Source: Mermis nigrescens (lineage: Eukaryota > Nematoda > Enoplea > Mermithida > Mermithidae). From it: DNA of 64,000 nucleotides. The stretch spans positions 2,720,756 to 2,784,755 of the forward strand of contig JAVLUZ010000145.1 of assembly GCA_036768485.1 (NCBI GenBank). Direction: 5' to 3'. The notes under the pieces are model-generated. The model did not search any database, was not told the DNA's origin, and saw nothing but the letters and a program-made list of their open reading frames with translations. The position numbers and the translations under genes are program-made. Positions 32,901 to 42,798 of this stretch are shown piece by piece (position 1 is the first letter of the stretch; the number at the start of each line of letters is the position of its first letter).

Positions 32901-33016
32901 ATATGTACATATTGAAAACTCCATCATATTTCACCGCGTAATATTGAAAACCCGAGATTTTGCATCCCACCCAAACTGATCGCCCATACCGACTGCAGAA
33001 TATGGGAAGAAGCAAA
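29976..33016. other. No gene; scattered repeats
   Basis: Contains a GC-rich inverted block at 30388-30432 ending CGGTGCATCCCTAG, like a hAT terminus read backwards. A 22-bp direct duplication (AAAAATAACCATGATTCTTT) lies at about 30832-30876. An (ATTT)n run is at about 32515-32550, and a block at 32730-32820 is related to 20745-20860 (CCGACAG.GAGCTGACAGATTGCGG). The 190-codon minus frame at 30236-30808 and the 116-codon frame at 32728-33078 have no recognisable domains. Confidence 0.4.
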
Positions 33017-33117
33017 ATCCGGAATAAGAAACGTAAATGATTGTGCGCCCCGGTCCCGTCAGGGGTTTGTTTCTCCATCCTGGGGGTGGTCCAAAGTGCC
33101 GGAACCGGGGTCCCTCA
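33017..33117. repeat. Left arm of a wide inverted repeat
   Basis: Runs from TCCGGAATAAGAAACG through GATTGTGCGCCCCGG to GAACCGGGGTCCCTC. It is the imperfect inverse of 36659-36773, which puts hAT-like element B between two arms 3.5 kb apart. Confidence 0.6.
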
Positions 33118-33362
33118 AGCATTGGCGGATCCATGATTTTTCGAGGAGAAGGGGGCGCTGCTCTAACTTCACCTAATTGTGTTTAAAATTCTCCGAAAAT
33201 TTTGATTATTATGCTAAGAGTAGCCGAGTTTTTTTACCATCCTTTGTAAGCAGAATTATTTCTTCTGCGATAAAAAGTTCAAAATTTTCCGAATCTTTTT
33301 TAAAAACTAGCAAAATTAAGACTCAAAGTGCCAGAAAATACTCGAGAAATCATTGTAAGAAC

Positions 33363-35664
33363 CAGTGATCGTACGGGGTCAGATTTTCACCCCGATCGGG
33401 GTCGGGTCGGGGATGAAAAACCCCGGTTTTCGGGGTCGGGGTCGGGGTTGAAGATTAACAATTAACATTGCATGATTACATGCCAATTTAAAAAGGATAC
33501 AAACGATACCTTTACTTGTTTATAGAGCATACTAATAAAGCTAGTTATGTTCAACATTTTATTAATCACTAATCGCTCTCGCTTTGTCGTATTCTTCCAC
33601 AGTTTTTTCTAAACTATATATATTCTATAGCGCGCTGATTGTAGAGGAGCCAATTGCTCGAAGCGCCGAAAATTTTCGAAATTTTTACCATTTTCTTATA
33701 GAATTGACGGCCTTTTTATTGACAAACACTTCGGAAATCATAAGTGGGGCAGAGCACCAAGAAATTCAGTCATTCTTTACCGCCCTTAACATGTTGTAGC
33801 TCTGTGAATACTAATAGTTTGACACAGCAGAACAGGAAAACTACGAATTATCAACTTAGTATGAAGATATTTTGACTGATTCAGGCTTTTAAACGCAATG
33901 CTGGAGCTTTACGAAAAGAAAGACAGTAATCGGCGGTGCTATGCGCAGGAAAGATTTGACATTTTTACTTTTTAAACTCAATTTATACCGCTTAAATCAT
34001 ACAGAACAGATAAACTAATTGCAAGGCGAAACGCCGGAAATTTTTAAAAATTCCTAATCCTTTTATCTTTTCTGTCCCCCTGAAAATCTCTTTGCACATG
34101 TAGAACGAGATTGTACGGCTGGGGGTCTAGGGTGGCGCGCTCAAGCGCCCCCAGCGAGGTCCAGAGAAGAACCTCCGAAAATTTTGTAAAAAAGCACTCT
34201 AATTTTTAATTAGTAACGTTAAAATTTTCGTAAAATCGGCAAAATCTCGGTTCTGAATTAAGCCCAAAAAACTTAAAATTGATGAACTCCTACACTGCGC
34301 AAAACTTCTGAGCTGAAATGCGTTTTTCGACCTCTGCTAAATATATAGCGCAGCAACGGGTCGCAACCAATAAGTCATTAAAAGATGTATCAATGAGAAT
34401 TTTGTTCTTACCGCTTTCAGGCCCATTTGTGGCCTTCTTATTAACTAGTTCAGAGAACAGAACATGCGCAAAAACACAAGAAAATTATGGCCTTTCTTTT
34501 CATTTAAAATAGAGTTATGTGTCCTTGTAAAGAAAGATAAACAAAACAGAGAATAGACAAATTGGTACGCAAACATTTTCGCTTTTTTACTATTATGCTC
34601 AACAAGCAAGTGCAGTTTCATTCAATGAACTCATAGTGCATTAAATCACTAAAGTGATGCAAAGTGCTGGATTATTTTAACAGATTCAAGCTTTTAAATT
34701 CATTGTATCTGTATAACAATGACTCGGCGCGAAGCGCCGGAAAATTTTGACGTTTGTGCCTTTTTGAACTCAATGTTCTGGACACATTGCGTCAGAAAAA
34801 TCAACATAATTTTTGAAAATTTTCGGTGGGGGGCATGTGCCCCCAATGCCCCCCTGGCTACGCCTATGATTCCATGTATCAGTAATTTTGACGCACTTTA
34901 TATTGATAAATATGCGAACATGTATGTACGTGTTAACAACATGGCGACCATAGTATCCCAAGGTCGGAAGTTCAGGGGGGGTGAAATCCCAAAATTTTGG
35001 GTCACTAAATTTAGAGTCTAGCCTTTTTTGCAGGTCAAATATGAAAAATGGCTAAAACGTCCTATATGTTTAATTCTAGCATGTTTTAATGTGAAAAAAC
35101 TGCATTTTTAACTACTTTTTGTACCATTCTGACTAGTTTCGTTACTCTTGTAAGTAAAAAATGTAAGAATTTATCGAAAATTTTGACTTTTCAGATCATT
35201 TTAAGTTCATTCTATGTATTTTTTGGGTAAACAAAACAGAAATGTATTAGTCGGCGCGAAGCGCCGAAAAAATTTTAGTATCTTAGCTGCTTTTATACCC
35301 AAAAATCATGCAGAAAATGTTTGATAGCTCAAAATCGTCCGACAGTGATTCACGTCTCGGACCCTTAGGTGTTGGTAATACCCCTCACCTTCCCTATGGG
35401 AATGTATGATGACGACTAGGAATACATTTTATGAAATATCGCGAGTGTCGAGTTTAACATATTCATTATGCTCGTGAATGAATCATCCTTGTCCCGAATT
35501 TATTTGCTATTTATACCATTCTCCTGTGTACCAAAAAATTAGATGTTATATTTCACCCCCGAAAAAAGGTTCAACCCCGACTCGAAAAATCTTGCCCCCG
35601 GTCGGGGGTCGGGTCGGGGTTTAGGCCGGGGTTTTTCGGTGTCGGGGTCCCCGTACGATCACTG
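33363..35664 (-). mobile_element. Non-autonomous hAT-like element B
   Basis: Ends CAGTGATCGTACGGGG and CCGTACGATCACTG are a perfect inverted repeat. They are flanked by a perfect 8-bp duplication GTAAGAAC at 33355-33362 and 35665-35672. It is the inverted relative of element A (9092-11101) without the nested MITE, 2302 bp long and without a transposase. It holds three or four GGCGCGAAGCGCC-type palindromes (34725, 35252 and shorter ones). Confidence 0.88.
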
Positions 35665-35672
35665 GTAAGAAC

Positions 35673-36205
35673 TAAAATACTCTTCTGACATAACAGTAGT
35701 TTTTTAGAGCAGTCAAGAAAGTTAGTAAATGTTATTAATGTGCGAAGCGCAGGAAAAATTTCAAAAATAATGCTAACAATGACTAGAATAATCAAAAAAC
35801 ATTTATTCTTCATTGCACCAAAATATTTTTTGACGACAGGGGCGGCCGCCGCCCCTCTTAATCTGCTACTGCCCCCGAATAGGGCCCCCAACCCCCAACC
35901 CCGTTTCCGGCCAAATTTCTCCCACTTAAGGGTGGTTTCGGCACTCGGAAACGGCGTACCCCAATATTCACATGTGATGCTAAAACCAGTTCTGTCGGTG
36001 GTTTCTCCGCCCTAAACGTAGTCCAACCGGGGATCCCCTAGAAGAGTCCATTAGGGTGAACACTCCGACCCCGTTTCCGACACTTTGGACCACCTTCAGG
36101 ATGGCGAAACCCCTGACGGTACCGGTTGTACAGGTACCCCGTTTCCCTGCTCGAAAACCACCCTGTGGGAGAAATTTTGCCGAAAGCGGGATTAAGGGTG
36201 TTCAG
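35673..36205. repeat. GC-rich dispersed repeats
   Basis: The part 35835-36010 holds GGGGCGGCCGCCGCCCC and an inverted version of the CCCGTTTCCG..CACTTTGGACCACC phrase. From 36062 to 36205 the same phrase reads forward. No coding sequence is supported. Confidence 0.5.
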
Positions 36206-36466
36206 CACACCTGGGCGTGGGGTGGGGGGGTATGCACCCCCCAGAAACCAAAATACCCCCCAGAAATCAAAAATACCCCCCCCAGAATTCAATTTTTGAA
36301 AATTTTTTTTCGCTTTTTTCGCAATTTTTTGATGCCAATGGATAGTGCTTGATGAGAAACGTCGAAAAATGGTGTTTTTATCACCATGCTCATCGTTTTA
36401 AGGCCATTTTTTGACCTTCAAAAAAATCTTGCACCCCCCCCAGAAATTTCTTGCTGCCCACGTATG
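36206..36466 (+). mobile_element. hAT MITE family M, copy 6
   Basis: Starts CACACCTGGGCGTGG and ends GCCCACGTATG, with duplications GTGTTCAG at 36198-36205 and 36467-36474. Confidence 0.9.
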
Positions 36467-36474
36467 GTGTTCAG

Positions 36475-36906
36475 CCTCATTAGGCCCTACTTCGGGAGCC
36501 TCGGTTCCGGCACTTTAGACCACCTCCAGGGTGGAAAAACTCCGACGAAACCCGGTTCATCATCACTTGTAAATATTGGGGTATCCCGTTTACGAGCTCC
36601 GGAACAGCCCTTAGGTTGGAAAAATTCTGCCGGAAAGGGGTTGGGTGTTCACCGTCATGGACCCTACTTGGGAACCACAGTCCCGCACTTTGAATCACCC
36701 CCAGGGTGAAGAAACCCCCGACGAAAACGGGGTGCACAATCATTTATGTTTCCTTTTCCGGATTTTACTCCTCGTCCCGTTTCCGTATTTTACCCATCGC
36801 TAATGTTTCCGTTTCCGAATCTAACTCGTGTCCATTTTCCTTTCCAGATTTCACCGAACGTTTCCGAATTTTATACATCGTTTCCGTTCCCGCTTCCGGA
36901 TTTCAC
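36475..36906 (+). repeat. GC-rich tandem units and a TTTCCG minisatellite
   Basis: At 36475-36745 the block CCGGCACTTTAGACCACC..CAGGGTGGAAAAACTCCGACG recurs with variation (also at 36080 and 36690). From 36748 to 36905 a unit of about 40 bp built on GTTTCCG(TTTCCG)..ATTTTAC.CATCG repeats about four times. The segment 36659-36773 is the right arm of the inverted repeat paired with 33017-33117. Confidence 0.6.
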
Positions 36907-37171
36907 CATACGTGGGCAGCAAGAAAATTCTGGGGGTGCAAGATTTTTTTGAAGGTCGAAAAATGGCCTTAAAAATGGTGGTATGGCGATAAAAACACCA
37001 TTTTTCGACGTTTCTCATCAAGCACTATCCATTGGCATCAAAAAATTGCGAAAAAAACGAAAAAATATTTTAAAAAGTTGAATTCTGGGGGGGGGTATTT
37101 TGATTTCTGGGGGGGTATTTTGGTTTCTGGGGGGGTGCATACCCCTCCAAACCCCCCCACGCCCAGGTGTG
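36907..37171 (-). mobile_element. hAT MITE family M, copy 7
   Basis: Starts CATACGTGGGCAGC and ends GCCCAGGTGTG, with duplications GATTTCAC at 36899-36906 and 37172-37179. Its ends point the other way from copy 6, only 440 bp away. Confidence 0.9.
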
Positions 37172-37354
37172 GATTTCACCCAACCCCGCATAATACATGT
37201 ATGCATTAGGAGAAGATGAGGAATATTTTTCTCAAAGTTGGCTGTCCTCTCGTCATCCCCAAAAACATTTCTTCTACTCCTCTGAACGTATGGCGGAAAT
37301 GTGCTTTTAAAAGTGTTTTGTTGTCGTTTTAATCAGCAATGGAAGGCTAGCCAC

Positions 37355-37615
37355 CACACCTGGGCGTGGGGGTTTGGGGGTATGCACCCCCAGAAACCAA
37401 AATACCCCCCCAGAAATCAAAATACCCCCCCAGAATTCAATTTTTGAAAATTTTTTTCGTTTTTTTCGCAATTTTTTGATGCCAATGGATAGTGCTTGAT
37501 GAGAAACGTCGAAAAAATGGTGTTTTTATCGCCATACCACCATTTTTAAGGCCATTTTTCGACCTTCAAAAAATCTTGCACCCCCCCCCCAGAATTTTCT
37601 TGCTGCCCACGTATG
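37355..37615 (+). mobile_element. hAT MITE family M, copy 8
   Basis: Starts CACACCTGGGCGTGG and ends GCCCACGTATG, with duplications CTAGCCAC at 37347-37354 and 37616-37623. It splits the dispersed repeat related to 19462-19676, whose empty site is seen there. Confidence 0.92.
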
Positions 37616-37725
37616 CTAGCCACCCACCCACCTGACAGCAGATTGCTGTGTATCTCACACCCAAATTTCTTAACTGTTAATTTGCATAGGCCTCAGTTTG
37701 CATACGTATCTGCACATATTTACAC

Positions 37726-38624
37726 TAGCAAAGAAAAATGCTCCGATGGAGCAAAAAGGATGAATATACTTGGAATTACGCATTATTAAGGACATACATA
37801 AAAGAAGGGGACTAGGGAAAGGTACCTATGTATGCCTGTGAAACTTGTAAGAATCTAATAAAAATTAGACTTCCCTAAAACACCCTGAAAATCGAAGTAT
37901 ATTCTGCGGCCTCCAGAAAAAATTGCACCTCCGACGTAAAAAATATATCACATGAATAGCTTATTCCTATAAAAGGAGCGATCACCACAGCCGGGCGTAA
38001 GGGGTTTTGAGGGTATGCACCCCCCTCCCCCGAGAAACCAAAATACCCCTCAACAGAAATCTATTTTTGAATTTTTTTGTTTTTTAGCAATTTATGGTGT
38101 TTTTCCGCCGTACCACCATTTTTAAGGCCATTTTTTTACCTTTGAAAAATCTTGCACTCCCAGAATTTTGGTGTTGCCCACATATGGCGATCACTAATTA
38201 AAAAAACGACATGATGTGCATTGTCACGCTAGTACGGTATGCATTGTATGGGGCAAGAATTCACAAGATGGTATGCTTGCCATAATTAACTTATCAAGCC
38301 ACTGACGATTAACTTTGCAAATGTTAGAGAAATTCGATATTAATAAGAATCTGAATCGCTTATTAAAACACATCAAGGTTTCCTTATAACCTTTTTTTCT
38401 GCGAGCCAGTGAACAATGTTTTGTGAAGGCAGGCTTTTTTCAGAAGCCGCAGAATACTTCGATTTTAAGATTGTTTTAGCGGAAGTTCAATTTTTTTAGA
38501 TTCTTACAACTTTCACAGGCATACATAGGTAACTTTTGCATAGTCCCCTCCTTTTATATCCTTAATAATGCGTAATTCCAAGTAAATTCGTCCTTTTTGT
38601 TCAATCGTAACATTTTTCTTTGCT
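37726..38624. repeat. Element X hairpin head, copy 3, with nested MITE
   Basis: Arms TAGCAAAGAAAAATGCTCCGATGG... and ...CATTTTTCTTTGCTA, as in copies 1 and 2. The left arm reaches GTATATTCTGCGGCC near 37910, and the right arm starts near GCCGCAGAATACTTCG at 38444. MITE copy 9 lies in the loop. Confidence 0.78.
37986..38186 (+). mobile_element. hAT MITE family M, copy 9, internally deleted
   Basis: Starts CACAGCCGGGCG and ends GCCCACATATG, with duplications GCGATCAC at 37978-37985 and 38187-38194. It lacks the GGATAGTGCTCGATGAGAAACG centre. Confidence 0.85.
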
Positions 38625-39565
38625 AGTACTCAACTTTTAATTAGCATGATTTGTATAAATCAGTCAGTAAACACATACGGTAAAATACCACAATAATTAC
38701 AGCAGTCCAAGAACGCGGAAAACAATATTGTTCTGAACATTAGCATTACATTTTTTAAGGGAACAATCTTACCTCATTTAAACTGATCAAATGTTTTCAG
38801 CGTAACCTTCACGCAACTACTGCGTGTACAGAACACTTACGCTCAGATTCGTAATCGTGACGTTACATGGAACATTTAGAAAAAATACAGCTTATGCAAA
38901 GCTCTAAAACTAAAGTTAATTTTCAGTGCAAACTTCACACAATAACCAAGTGTAAAGAAAACATACAGTCGGATTCGTAACCCTGGCCTTACGGAACATA
39001 TTTTGGAAAAAATTCACATTTTGCAACGCCCTGGATGTAAAATAAATTTTGTAGTGTAAACTTTTATCGTCAACAGTAAACGAAACTCGTGATTGATAAC
39101 TGATCGATAACTAAAATATACAAGATTACTATAGTCTATTTCACGGAACCTTATGCATGGAAATCAATTTTCAGCGGGCCAGAGAGCAGCTACAAACGGA
39201 ACTTCTACGCAGCTTAATGAATAGCGAAAAACATTTGGCTAGCCAGGACACGAACCTGAGCTTCCTGGTTACCGGCCAAGCGTGCTTCCAACTACACCAT
39301 CTAGCCGTAATTCGAGAAACAAACTTTACGCCTGTGATACAAGGAAGTCGGGGAGAAAGCTCCACCAGCACTAACCTCAACACAGTGTGCTGAATGAATA
39401 GCGAAAAAACATCTGGCAATACAATTTTGCACAGTACAACTTCATTTGATGATCGATTGCTGTGCACAGTATCTTGATTGATGCTTCAGATCAAACCGCT
39501 TTTGTTATCAATTTGCATAGACTAAAAAATTACAATCTTTGCACAAGGTGTCGTGGAACAGTCTA
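38625..39565 (+). repeat. Element X copy 3, truncated body
   Basis: Begins TACTCAACTTTTAATTAGCATGATTTG, as in copy 2, and carries several diverged TTCACGCAACTAC / GTGTA.AGAA.AC units. The relation to copy 2 is last visible around GTGCACAGTATCTTGATTGATGCTTCA. The terminal TACCTA end is missing. The 78-codon plus frame at 39157-39393 is probably chance. Confidence 0.6.
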
Positions 39566-39749
39566 TAAGTGATGCCCCGGTAAATTTGGAGGACCTACTT
39601 CTAGTTATTTTAATTAGTTTTTTGATTGTTTGATATGGCTCATGAAATTGGCATTGGCATTCGTGTAGCTGGTTCACATATGTATTAACATAGTCATATT
39701 ATAAGGGCGTATGTGTGCGGTCGATAGCATCTGAGGAAACGAGAGAAAG

Positions 39750-39826
39750 TTGCTGGCAGTCGGATTCGAAACGTGGACCCCTTGCTCTAAAGTCCAGAAC
39801 CATAACCAATCGACTAACGCTGGTTA
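39750..39826 (-). repeat. tRNA-like SINE head (candidate)
   Basis: On the minus strand TTAGTCGATTGG looks like a pol III A box, and GTTTCGAATCC, about 40 nt on, like a B box. A GTTCTGGACTTTAGAGCAAG segment stands where an anticodon arm would be. The acceptor arms do not pair convincingly, so this is a SINE-like or decayed tRNA-derived sequence rather than a tRNA gene. Confidence 0.4.
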
Positions 39827-40005
39827 ATTTCGATAAAGATTGCAAGGTATTCGTGATGTTTTGCTGGTTTACCAGCTGATTAGGCTTAGGCTTAGTATCA
39901 TGGACTGGCCAAAATGTTGGTGCCAGCGTTTAAAATAAGCCTGAGTAATGGGATGCGACGAGCGGAGCGAGCGGAGCGAGCGAAGCGAGCGACGCGAGTT
40001 GCATC

Positions 40006-40279
40006 CACACGTGGGCGTGGGGGGTTTGGGGGGGGGGGGGTATGCACCCCCCAGAAACCAAAATACCCCCCCCCCAGAAATCAAAATACCCCCCCCAGAA
40101 TTCAATTTTTGAAAATTTTTTTTGTTTTTTTCGTGATTTTTTGATTGCAATGGATAGTGCTTGATGAGAGAAGTTGAAAAATTGTGTTTTTTCGCCATAC
40201 CACCATCTTTAAGGCCATTTTTCGACCTTCAAAAAATCTTGCACCCCCCCCCCCAGAATTTTCTTGCTGCCCACGTATG
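40006..40279 (+). mobile_element. hAT MITE family M, copy 10
   Basis: Starts CACACGTGGGCGTGG and ends GCCCACGTATG, with duplications GTTGCATC at 39998-40005 and 40280-40287. It sits near the axis of the surrounding palindrome. Confidence 0.9.
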
Positions 40280-40501
40280 GTTGCATCCCATTACTTAGGC
40301 TTATTTTAAACGCTGGCACCAACATTTTGGTCAGTCACATGAATCTACTGGAAAAAACTGATGACTGCCTTATTTGTTTTCGACTTGACTCAAATCAAAC
40401 CAGTTAGGTGGCAGCTTTCACCGGATACTACTTGCTGTATACGTAACTATAACGTGGCTATCTTAATACATATGTGAACCAGCTACACCAATGCCTTGGC
40501 A

Positions 40502-42597
40502 TTTGCTCAGCACGTGAGTTTCATACCCCGTTTCTCATATGAACGTAATGTATGCGAAAAAGTCGGCAGTACGAAGTACAGTAAAGTAATGTTTTGTACT
40601 CAGGCTGAACGTGCGATAAGGAGCTTTTTCGTTTTAACGGCTCGGCTCACCTGATGTTTTCTCAACTACTGACATTTACACGCTATCTGAACTTTTTGAG
40701 CAAACTAAACAACTTTCATAAAGGCCATATAAACAACTTTTCGAGCTTTATCTTCGCTTCGTTCGTTAAATGCTAATTCAGCAGACGCCCTTAGCCTGGC
40801 TATTAATTTTTTATCCGTAGCATTCCGTCTGATCCTGATTCGTGATAAATTGACGTTATTTATCAGCTGAATTTATCAGACGATCTACCGTTTAAATGCA
40901 GCGCTCCAATTTTATTCATTTTTAACGTTTTTAATAATGTATTTGAAGGACAATATGATAAAATGTTGCTTCGTTTGCGATAAAAGTTAAGCAGACTTTG
41001 CTTTTGCTACCTATCGAAAAATCCAATCTTATTCGCACTGCTTAATATGGCTGTTTGCCCGATTGTTATTTTTAGATTTTTATCACAAAACTAGTTTCTG
41101 TATATCTTAATTAAGGTTGAGTGACACTCGTTTGTGGCAGAACAATTGGGTGTTCTCTATCATGGCGCATGTCATATTTTACATTTTCATATTCAGTTTG
41201 CTTTGACGCGTAGAAAAACGATGTCATTACCTGCGAGATAAAATCAAGTCACACTTTTATGCGATAAAAAGTTAAAATTGTGTAGTCTCTCAGTTATACG
41301 CATGTGTAAGGTTGTCATTTGTTTGAGGTTAAAATCATTTGCTTCCATTCAAAAACGGACATCATTTACCTGACTTCATAAACAGCCAGTTTTTGTTTCT
41401 CGTACATACTTAAGTCCATTTCTTAAAAGGGGGATTTTTTCAGCATTTTTGTCTGCAGGAGCGGATGAATTACGACAGTGGGAGCGAGTGAGTTCGGCTT
41501 TTTGATCGCTTACATTTTCGGATGGTGAGGCCGTAAATTTTCATGTGTCGAAAAGGTTCTAAAATTTATGTTACATGCATAAAAAATCTCTTTTTTACTT
41601 AAATAAAAAATGAAAGATAGGAAATGTCAAAATCAAAATCCGAGACCTAGTCAATTTTGCAAGCTTCTGCCAGATTCGTGGGGTTCTGAACTCTCCTACA
41701 CACTTGCATTTCGCACGCTTCCTGGACCTCTCTCAATTTTTTACGTGCGTTTGGCGTCTATTTAAATAATCGCTAAGGTTTAGTTGTGAGATGTGTTTGC
41801 ATTATTGTGGGAATCCGTCAATTTATTGGCATATGACCTGAACTGCAAAATCTAAGAATCCTGGCGAACTAATATAAATTTAATGAATGTTCATGTCTGT
41901 CTGGTTAGGGCGTTCAGGAAATGGGATTTACAACCAAGAATCACCAAACATGGTCTTTGGGAAGGGGTTTTTGAAATTTTTGAAGCAGAAAAGTTTTCAT
42001 CTCCTACCACAAATTTTTTCATCCCTCCCAGAATTGTCAATTTTCCAAGTTTCCGAAAAATCGTAGAAAAGGTGCTATTTTACACGTTTTTAGCTATCTA
42101 TTTGCTCAAAAGTTCAAATTATTTTTTGACTATATTTTGTTCAACTTATTCGAATTTTTTAAGTTTTGTTCCAAATTTTTTTTCATTTTCTATCAGAACC
42201 GCCGAAAAACGGTGTTTTTGATGCGTATCCACCGTTTTTAGAGTCCAAAAAGCACATCACTAAATTCCGTTGCTGGTTGAACAACATTATTGGATCTGTT
42301 TCGTTTTCAAACGTCTTGCATTTTTTCTGGGAAATGTTTATTCCTTCTTATTTAGATCGAGCTTATTCACGTGACTTCTAAATCTTGTCAGCACTATTTT
42401 GCGTGTTTACCTACTACCAAGGAAGCTTGTTTCCTCCTAAGGCCAAATTATTATCAATGATTGTCTCGCGATTTATATATAAGCTCGATTTCTTGATTCC
42501 TTATCAGTCCAGATTGCGCATGCATGAATTTTTTCCTATCTGCTCGCTCACATACGTTTTTCACAATTTTCTTCATGCTTATCGGTACTAGTGGAGG
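40502..42597. other. No gene; one dispersed repeat
   Basis: AT-rich with chance frames. About 41960-42260 (TTTTTTCATCCCTCCCAGAATT, ATTTTGTTCAACTT, CGCCGAAAAACGG) is a diverged relative of 31200-31450 and 45110-45370. The 112-codon frame at 41883-42221 runs through that repeat and is not supported. Confidence 0.4.
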
Positions 42598-42790
42598 CAA
42601 TGGCGGATCCGGGATTTTCCTAAGGGGGCGGTACCCCTAAGGGGGGGGGCGTAACCCTGACTTGGGCAGTAAAATTTGCCGTTTTACCCCAAAAAATCGC
42701 TAAAAATCACTCAAAAATCATTAATTTTGCGCACTATTTTGGGCCAATAGGGGCGGGGGGCGGCCGCCCCCGCCCCTAAGTCCACCCCTA
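42598..42790. mobile_element. hAT-type MITE, CAATGGCGGATCC family
   Basis: Ends CAATGGCGGATCC and GTCCACCCCTA are imperfect inverted repeats, with the 8-bp duplication AGTGGAGG at 42590-42597 and 42791-42798. It includes the palindrome GGGGCGGCCGCCCC-like block. A fragment of the same family starts at about 33121 (CATTGGCGGATCC). Confidence 0.75.
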
Positions 42791-42798
42791 AGTGGAGG

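Larger units (their letters stand above)
39648..40501. repeat. Nested palindromic element
   Basis: Outer arms GTGTAGCTGGTTCACATATGTATTAA (from 39663) and its inverse (near 40460-40490) enclose a second inverted pair, CCAAAATGTTGGTGCCAGCG (39909) and CGCTGGCACCAACATTTTGG (to 40330). At the centre lie a GAGCGGAGC-type minisatellite at 39958-39997 and MITE copy 10. The whole structure could fold into one long hairpin. Confidence 0.7.

Noticed and set aside
39750..39826. Functional tRNA gene
   Set aside because: Box-like motifs are present, but no paired acceptor stem or clean anticodon arm could be drawn.
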